64,000 nt of DNA from UBA7803 sp041690675. Lineage in GTDB: Bacteria > Pseudomonadota > Gammaproteobacteria > Pseudomonadales > Azotimanducaceae. Of this stretch, positions 59,117-64,000 are shown piece after piece. A program made the position numbers and the translations under genes. The notes beneath the pieces are model-generated. The model did no database searches. It was not told the origin of the DNA and saw nothing but the letters and a program-made list of their open reading frames with translations. The stretch spans positions 1 through 64,000 of the forward strand of contig JAWLGU010000002.1 of the NCBI GenBank assembly GCA_041690675.1. Direction: 5' to 3'. Within the stretch, counting starts at the first letter, position 1. Each line of letters opens with the position of its first letter.

Positions 59117-61605
59117 GGGTGCGGTTCGCTGAGGGGCACCGGCGCGTCGCCCGGGCCGGCTGCGGCGGGTGCCGCATCCGGGGCGTCGGTCTTGCCGGCG
59201 TCCGGCACGCCGGTCTTCAGCTCCGTCTTGATGTCCTGCATCAGATCGCGGTCCGGGACGTCACCTTCCTCATGGGGCGGGTCGAACACCTCGAGCCGCG
59301 AAGGCAGGATCTTGCGCGGATAGTGGTTGTTGTACAGGTCCACGTCCGCCGTCTCCCAGTGCGGATCCAGCTCCACCGTCACCAGCTCGCGCTCGCGCAT
59401 CAAGAGCTTCGAGACCTTGTTCGGCGAACGGCGCCAGATCTCTGCGGGCAGGTAGAGCAGCTCCTCGCTGCCGTCCGCATAGGTCAGCCCGAGGATGATG
59501 GGCATGACGAGCCCGCCCACGTTGCTGAATTCCAGCACGTAGAAGTTCCGGTCGTCGGCCACCGCTTTCTCGAGCACCTCGCGCTGCCAGTCGGGATTGC
59601 TCGACAGCGGGTCGTGCAGGCTCTCCAGAAACTCCCGGTAGTCGTTGCGATCCTTGTCGGTGACGGTGAACGGATCGTGCTCCACGTAGAAGTCCTGCAG
59701 GTCCGGCATCCGCTGGAGCCGTGGCACCACGCCCTCGGCTTCGTTGGCGAGCTCGGTGCGCGACGGCGGCTGTGCCTCGTGTTGCTGCCGCTGCCACGCC
59801 CGCTCCACGTCCGGGTTCTTGGTGTCCACCTTCAGGTGGGTCACCCGGTCGATGGAGATGTCCACGTGGTCGGTGGTGTAGAACCAACCCCGCCAGAACC
59901 AGTCGAGGTCCACGCCCGAGGCCTCTTCCATGGTGCGGAAGAGGTCGGCGGGGGTGGGCCGCTTGAACTTCCAGCGCCGGGTGTACTCGCGGAACGCGAA
60001 GTCGAACAGCTCGCGGCCGAGAATGGTCTCGCGCAGAATGACCAGCGCGGTGGCCGGCTTGGCGTAGGCGTTGTTGCCGAACTGCATGAGCGACTCGGAG
60101 TTGGTCATGATGGGGACCTGCTGCTCGCTCTTCATGTAGTCGACGATCCAGCGCGGCTCGCCGCGGGTTGAGGGATAGTCCTCCTCCCACTCCTGCTCGG
60201 CGATGAACTGCAGGAAGGTGTTGAGCCCTTCGTCCATCCAGGTCCACTGCCGTTCGTCCGAGTTCACCACCATGGGGAAGTAGGTGTGGCCGATCTCGTG
60301 GATCACCACCCCCACCAGGAACCGCCGCTCGCCGCGGGAGTAGGTGCGGCTGCCGTCCTCCTGCAGCTCCGTGCGGGGCCCGTTGAAGGTGATCATGGGA
60401 TACTCCATGCCCCCCACCGGCCCGTTGACCGACTGCGCCACGGGATACGGATAGGGGAACGAGTAGCGGGAGTACACATCCATGGTGTGGATCACCGCCT
60501 GGGTCGAGTACTTCGACCACAGGGGCTCGCCTTCCTTGGGGTAGAACGACATGGCCATGACGAGGGGGTTGTCCCGGTCGTCCTGGCGGAACCCCTGGGC
60601 GTCCCAGATGAACTTGCGCGAGCTGGCCCAGGCGAAATCCCGCACGTTGCTGGCGGAGAAACGCCAGGTCTTGCGGGCGTCGGTGCCTTCACGCTCGTTC
60701 TCGAGGGCCTCGTCCGGCGTGACGATGAACACCGGGCGCTCTGCGTCCCGGGCTGCCTTAAGGCGTCGGCGCTGCTCGGCGGTGAGCACGTCGGCCGGAT
60801 TGTCCAGGGTGCCGGTGGAGGAAACCACGTGATCCGCCGGCACGGTGATGGCCACCCGGTAGTCGCCGAACTCCAGGGTGAACTCGCCGCCGCCGATGAA
60901 CTCCTTGTTGTGCCAGCCCTCGTAGTCGGAGTACGCCACCATCCGCGGATACCACTGAGCCACCAGGAAGATGTCGTTGCCGTCCTCGAAATGCTCGTAG
61001 CCGGCGCGGGCGCCCACCGCGTCCTCTTCCACGAGCTGGTAGCTCCAGTCGATGCGGAAGCGGGTCGAGTCGCCGCTCCCCAGGGGCGCGGGGAGGTCGA
61101 TGCGCATCAAGGTGCCGTTGATCACGTAGGGCAGCGACTCACCTCTGGCGTCCGCCACCCGGGTGATGCGGTGACCGCCGTCGAAGTTCTCCAGGTACTG
61201 CAGGCGCCGCAGCTCGTAGTAGGTGATGCGGTTCGGCTCCGCCAGGGTGCGGGTCCGCGCATCCACCGAGTCGCGGTGGAAGCGGTTCTGGTCGAGCTGC
61301 AGCCACAAGTAGTGCAGGGGGTCGGGCGAGCGGTTGGTGTAGGTGACCGTTTCGCTGCCGGTGACCACCCGCCGCGCTTCGTCCAGCGACACCTCGATGT
61401 CGTAGTCGGCCCGCTGCTGCCAGTAACCGGGGGCCGGCGCGCCCGCGGCGTTGCGGTACAGGTTGGGGGTGGGCAGCTCGGCGTCGAGCTGGCGGAACTT
61501 GTCGACGAAATCGCCCTTGGTCTGCTCGATGGCGCCGTGGGTCGCGCCGAGCGGCGCTGCCAGCACAGCCAGCACGATCGCGAGCCGGTGCATGTAACGA
61601 ACCAT
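59113..61605 (-). CDS. M1-family (gluzincin) metallopeptidase
   Basis: 830-residue periplasmic or surface-exposed zinc peptidase. Signal peptide (LAIVLAVLAAPLGATHG), N-terminal beta domain with VVTGSETVTYTNRSPDPLHY, the exopeptidase motif GGMEYPMITF and the zinc site HEIGHTYF at residues 436-440 with the third ligand in WMDEGLNTFLQF. A Tyr-rich C-terminal helical domain and a Pro/Ala/Asp-rich tail follow. Aminopeptidase activity expected; natural substrate unknown. GGAG precedes ATG 61605. Divergent from the glutathione peroxidase gene. Confidence 0.9.
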   Translation of the reverse strand: MVRYMHRLAIVLAVLAAPLGATHGAIEQTKGDFVDKFRQLDAELPTPNLYRNAAGAPAPGYWQQRADYDIEVSLDEARRVVTGSETVTYTNRSPDPLHYLWLQLDQNRFHRDSVDARTRTLAEPNRITYYELRRLQYLENFDGGHRITRVADARGESLPYVINGTLMRIDLPAPLGSGDSTRFRIDWSYQLVEEDAVGARAGYEHFEDGNDIFLVAQWYPRMVAYSDYEGWHNKEFIGGGEFTLEFGDYRVAITVPADHVVSSTGTLDNPADVLTAEQRRRLKAARDAERPVFIVTPDEALENEREGTDARKTWRFSASNVRDFAWASSRKFIWDAQGFRQDDRDNPLVMAMSFYPKEGEPLWSKYSTQAVIHTMDVYSRYSFPYPYPVAQSVNGPVGGMEYPMITFNGPRTELQEDGSRTYSRGERRFLVGVVIHEIGHTYFPMVVNSDERQWTWMDEGLNTFLQFIAEQEWEEDYPSTRGEPRWIVDYMKSEQQVPIMTNSESLMQFGNNAYAKPATALVILRETILGRELFDFAFREYTRRWKFKRPTPADLFRTMEEASGVDLDWFWRGWFYTTDHVDISIDRVTHLKVDTKNPDVERAWQRQQHEAQPPSRTELANEAEGVVPRLQRMPDLQDFYVEHDPFTVTDKDRNDYREFLESLHDPLSSNPDWQREVLEKAVADDRNFYVLEFSNVGGLVMPIILGLTYADGSEELLYLPAEIWRRSPNKVSKLLMRERELVTVELDPHWETADVDLYNNHYPRKILPSRLEVFDPPHEEGDVPDRDLMQDIKTELKTGVPDAGKTDAPDAAPAAAGPGDAPVPLSEPHP

Positions 61606-61621
61606 GAAACGCTCCAATCAG

Positions 61622-61650
61622 ATGACTCGTGTTGCCGGTTGGCTTAGTAT
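61622..61650 (+). promoter_or_regulatory. Possible promoter of the selenoprotein glutathione peroxidase gene
   Basis: ATGACT (61622-61627) and TAGTAT (61645-61650), 17 bases apart, each match four of six consensus bases. Transcription would begin near 61657, leaving a leader with AGGGGG before ATG 61684. Confidence 0.35.
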
Positions 61651-61683
61651 CGACGCACCATGCACGAGGCCCAGGGGGCCATC

Positions 61684-62166
61684 ATGACCGCCTTCCACGA
61701 GCTCCGGATGGATTCCATCACCGGCGAGCGGGTGAGTTTCGACAGGTTCCGGGATCGGGTCTGTCTCGTCGTCAACGTAGCCAGCCGCTGAGGCCTCACG
61801 CCCCAGTACGCAGGTCTGCGTACAATACACGAAAAGTTCGCACCACGGGGCTTCACGGTGCTGGCGTTTCCCTGCAACCAGTTCGGCGCCCAGGAGCCCG
61901 GCAGCCACGAGGAGATACTGGCCTTCGCGCGGGAGCGCTACGGGGTGAGCTTCCCCATGTTCGCCAAGGTGGAGGTGAACGGCCCGCGCGCGTGTGAGCT
62001 GTATCGTTTCCTCAAGCAGGCCATGGCCGACGAGGAAGGCAACCGGGACATTCCCTGGAACTTCACCAAGTTTCTGGTGGACGGCGACGGCGAGGTCATC
62101 GGCCGTTTCGCTCCCACTGTCACGCCGGATGAGATCGCACTGCAGCTCGACGAGCTGCTGCCCTGA
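61684..62166 (+). CDS. gpx: Selenocysteine glutathione peroxidase (in-frame TGA = Sec36)
   Basis: Reduces hydroperoxides with thiols. Reading TGA 61789-61791 as selenocysteine gives one continuous 160-residue protein; as a stop, two fragments. The Sec falls in VNVASRUGLTPQY, exactly the peroxidatic position (NVAS[K/R]CGLT in Cys forms). The rest of the catalytic tetrad is intact: Gln70 in FGAQEPGS, Trp125 and Asn126 in IPWNFTKFL. A SECIS-like hairpin follows the TGA. ATG 61684 has AGGGGG upstream; in-frame ATG 61660 is possible. No frameshift or other stop is present, so it is not a pseudogene. It needs SelA/B/C, which are not in the window. Confidence 0.9.
61789..61823 (+). promoter_or_regulatory. 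Bacterial SECIS element
   Basis: The UGA is at 61789-61791. A perfect 7-bp stem, GTACGCA (61806-61812) with TGCGTAC (61817-61823), carries loop GGTC; the loop GG begins 21 bases after the UGA. This fits the bacterial SECIS layout (short stem, G-rich apical loop within about 15-40 bases), read by SelB during translation while also being coding sequence. Confidence 0.85.
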
Positions 62167-62175
62167 GCGCGCGCC

Positions 62176-63264
62176 TCAGCGCGGCTCCACCCGCAACAGC
62201 CGCCCCTGCGCGTTGTCGGTGAGCAGGTACAGGTAGCCGTCGCGGCCCACGTCCACGCTGCGGATGCGCTCGCCGAGCTCGGAGAACAGCGCCTCCTGTT
62301 CAGTCACCCGGCCGTCCTCCAGACGTAGGCGGCGCACCTCCCGGTCCACCAGGGCGCCGAGGAACAGATCGCCTTGCCACTTCGGGAATGCGGCCCCGCG
62401 GTACACCGTGAGCCCGCTGGGCGCGATGGATGGCACCCAGTACTCCACCGGCTGCTCCATGCCCGGCAGCTTGGTGAACGGGGACACGTAGGCGCCGCTG
62501 TAATCCATGCCGTAGGTGATGGCGGGCCAACCGTAGTTCGCGCCCGGTCGCAGCAGATTCAGCTCGTCACCGCCCCGCGGGCCGTGCTCGTGCTGCCACA
62601 CCTGGCCGCTGACCGGGTCCACGGTCAGGCCCTGAGGGTTGCGGTGGCCGTAGCTCCACACCGCTTCCGCCGCATCGTCGCGGCCCACGAAGGGATTGTC
62701 CGCCGGGATGCTGCCGTCGTCGGCGATACGCACGGTCTTGCCCAGCAGCGACTTCAGGTTCTGAGCCTCTTCCCGATAGTCGAAGCCGTCGCCGGTGGTC
62801 AGCAGCAGAGTGCCGTCGGGCAGGAACGCCATGGCGCCGCCGTAGTGCTGGGGCGTGCTCTTGGTGGGAGTCACGGTGAAGATCACCTCCACGTCTTCCA
62901 GTCCTTCGGCGCCCAGGCGCCCGCGGGCGACCCGGGTGGCGTTGGCGGCGGCGCCGCCGTAAGCGTAGGAGACGTAGACCAGGCGGTTGGCCTCGAAGCG
63001 GGGATGGAGGATCACGTCGAGCAGCCCGCCCTGACCCCGGAAGAACACCTCCGGTACTCCGGCGAGCGGCACCGACAGGGTGCCGTCCGGCGCCACCCGG
63101 CGCAGCCGCCCGGGACGCTCGGTGATCAGCATGTCGCCGCCGGGCAGGAAGGCGAGCCCCCAGGGAAGCTCCAGCCCTTCGGCGACGGTGACGACCCGGT
63201 GACCTCCGGCCAGTGCCTGACCGGCGAAGGCGGCGAGCATCAGGCACAGCAGGTGCTTCAGCAT
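62176..63264 (-). CDS. PQQ-dependent soluble aldose dehydrogenase-like protein
   Basis: 362-residue periplasmic six-blade propeller of the glucose/sorbosone dehydrogenase (YliI) family. Signal peptide LKHLLCLMLAAFAGQALA, then EGLELPWGLAFLPGGDMLIT, RPGRLRRV, GGLLDVILHPRF, QHYGGAMAFLPDGTLLLTTG (with the His and Gly of the PQQ site), YGHRNPQGLTVDP, EHGPRGGDELN and NYGWPAITYG. Oxidises aldose sugars with PQQ. ATG 63264 gives the signal peptide. Confidence 0.9.
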   Translation of the reverse strand: MLKHLLCLMLAAFAGQALAGGHRVVTVAEGLELPWGLAFLPGGDMLITERPGRLRRVAPDGTLSVPLAGVPEVFFRGQGGLLDVILHPRFEANRLVYVSYAYGGAAANATRVARGRLGAEGLEDVEVIFTVTPTKSTPQHYGGAMAFLPDGTLLLTTGDGFDYREEAQNLKSLLGKTVRIADDGSIPADNPFVGRDDAAEAVWSYGHRNPQGLTVDPVSGQVWQHEHGPRGGDELNLLRPGANYGWPAITYGMDYSGAYVSPFTKLPGMEQPVEYWVPSIAPSGLTVYRGAAFPKWQGDLFLGALVDREVRRLRLEDGRVTEQEALFSELGERIRSVDVGRDGYLYLLTDNAQGRLLRVEPR

Positions 63265-63391
63265 GGTGTGGAGACTCCTGTCGCAGCGGCCCCCAGTGTA
63301 CTGCATCGGCTCTGTAACATCGGCCCGTGCAGGGTACACTGCCGACCCGGCGGGCCGGGACCGCATGCGAACACTCGTTGAGGGAGGGGGA

Positions 63392-63826
63392 ATGCTACGG
63401 ACGCTCTGCGCCTATCTGGGGGCGGTGATCACCGCCTACGCGACCGCTACCATCGCTCACACCCAGTGGGTGTTATGGAGCTTGAGCCGCATGGGCGCAC
63501 CGGTGGGGTTGGACGACCGCCTGGCGGCGACCGGTCACGATCTGGTGGGGATGGCCACCTCCTACCTGCCCATCATCGCCGTGGGCCTGGCCATTGCCTT
63601 TCCGGTGGCGGGGCTGCTCGCCCGGAGCTTGCCCCGGCTGCGCTGGCTGGCGTATCCCCTCGGCGGCGGGGTGGCGCTGCTCGCCATCCACGTGATCCTG
63701 TATCAGCTACTCGCGGTCACCCCCATTGCGTCCGCCCGCACGATGCTGGGGCTCACGGTACAGGCGTTGTGCGGCGTCCTGGGGGGCTGGGTGTTTCGTG
63801 AAGGCATGAGGAGACGAGTTCGATGA
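63392..63826 (+). CDS. Four-helix membrane protein of unknown function
   Basis: 144 residues with four hydrophobic helices (LGAVITAYATATIAHTQWVL, LPIIAVGLAIAFPVAGLLA, YPLGGGVALLAIHVILYQLL, GLTVQALCGVLGGWVF). No family recognised. GAGGGAGGGGG directly before ATG 63392 supports the start. Its stop overlaps the next ATG (ATGA), so it is coupled to the transporter gene. Confidence 0.75.
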   Translation: MLRTLCAYLGAVITAYATATIAHTQWVLWSLSRMGAPVGLDDRLAATGHDLVGMATSYLPIIAVGLAIAFPVAGLLARSLPRLRWLAYPLGGGVALLAIHVILYQLLAVTPIASARTMLGLTVQALCGVLGGWVFREGMRRRVR

Positions 63827-64000
63827 GCGAGCAAGCGAGCGGCCGCCTGGCAGGAATCCTCGACCGGGTGGAGCGCCTGGGCAACCGGCTGCCCGATCCG
63901 GCGCTCTTGTTCTTCGTGCTGCTGCTGGTGGTGTGGGTGCTTTCCGCCATCATGGCCCGCTTCAGCTACGATTTCGTGGATCCCCGCACGGGCAGCGCCA
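63823..64000 (+). CDS. AbgT-family transporter, N-terminal part only
   Basis: The first 59 codons are visible before the window end. GILDRVERLGNRLPDPALLF followed by a first helix (FVLLLVVWVLSAIMARFSY) is typical of AbgT transporters, which move p-aminobenzoyl-glutamate or act as drug pumps. Truncated by the window, so function within the family is open. Confidence 0.75.
   Translation, partial: MSEQASGRLAGILDRVERLGNRLPDPALLFFVLLLVVWVLSAIMARFSYDFVDPRTGSA

Noticed and set aside
61684..61791. Glutathione peroxidase as a pseudogene with a premature stop
   Set aside because: The TGA is exactly at the peroxidatic residue, the frame continues intact and a SECIS-like hairpin follows. Selenocysteine explains all of this better.
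1..64000. tRNA, rRNA, riboswitch or insertion sequence genes
   Set aside because: None recognised by eye on either strand; genes are packed with few gaps. A tRNAscan/Infernal run would be decisive.

Overview
The window looks like a piece of a high-GC gammaproteobacterial chromosome, probably from a metagenome-assembled genome. The order polA / DUF2782 / thrB on one side and engB / cytochrome c4 / dsbA / exonuclease-phosphatase on the other matches, from memory, the neighbourhood around polA in Pseudomonas and relatives. Lpt/LpxL lipopolysaccharide genes, TonB receptors and periplasmic c-type cytochromes confirm a Gram-negative. Two runs of exactly 100 N (21034-21133 and 55962-56061) are each flanked by the same 99 bases on both sides, which is the mark of unmerged contig ends. 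Both 'gaps' are probably not gaps in the real genome. No rRNA, tRNA, CRISPR array or insertion sequence was seen.

Layout. 1-2295: end of a cytochrome oxidase assembly operon (ctaA, ctaB, sco). 2327-4601: ergothioneine genes egtB and egtD. 4623-11977: the polA housekeeping block. 11996-24189: accessory genes (quinohemoprotein alcohol dehydrogenase, BON/OmpA protein, MFS exporter, nucleotide pyrophosphatase-like phosphatase, alkylglycerone-phosphate-synthase-like flavoprotein, DNA polymerase II). 24581-40367: a large bacterial sphingolipid locus. 40518-45744: an ECF sigma / FecR-like / TonB-receptor module with a divergent secreted protein. 45797-48901: lptG, lptF and a lipid A type acyltransferase. 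49938-55838: amine-oxidase-like flavoprotein, NhaC-type antiporter, serine hydrolase, cytochrome b561 and cytochrome c'. 56158-58616: a zinc-uptake unit (Zur-like box, ZnuD-type receptor, MerC-like protein). 58613-64000: M1 peptidase, a selenocysteine glutathione peroxidase, sugar dehydrogenase and the start of an AbgT transporter.

The sphingolipid locus is the centrepiece. Four tightly packed genes (fatty-acyl-AMP/ACP ligase, SDR, acyl carrier protein, serine-palmitoyltransferase-type enzyme) run on the + strand. A converging eight-gene operon holds an ABC exporter, a GNAT protein of the bacterial ceramide synthase type, a MobA-like nucleotidyltransferase, a ceramide/diacylglycerol kinase, an Asp/Asn-type hydroxylase, a GMC oxidoreductase, a phosphocholine-cytidylyltransferase-like enzyme and a HIT protein. 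Between them sit a CDP-alcohol phosphotransferase, a polymerase-beta-fold protein and a metallophosphoesterase. Together they could make a ceramide, hydroxylate or oxidise it, attach a phospho-head-group and export it. The head-group is unknown.

The second highlight is the glutathione peroxidase at 61684-62166. It has an in-frame TGA at the catalytic position, followed 21 bases later by a perfect hairpin with GGTC in its loop, the expected bacterial SECIS layout. Ordinary gene calling would cut this gene in two. A third signal is that several genes lack any ATG/GTG/TTG start compatible with their conserved N-terminus and seem to begin at ATC (egtB, the metallophosphoesterase, the lipid A acyltransferase) or CTG.
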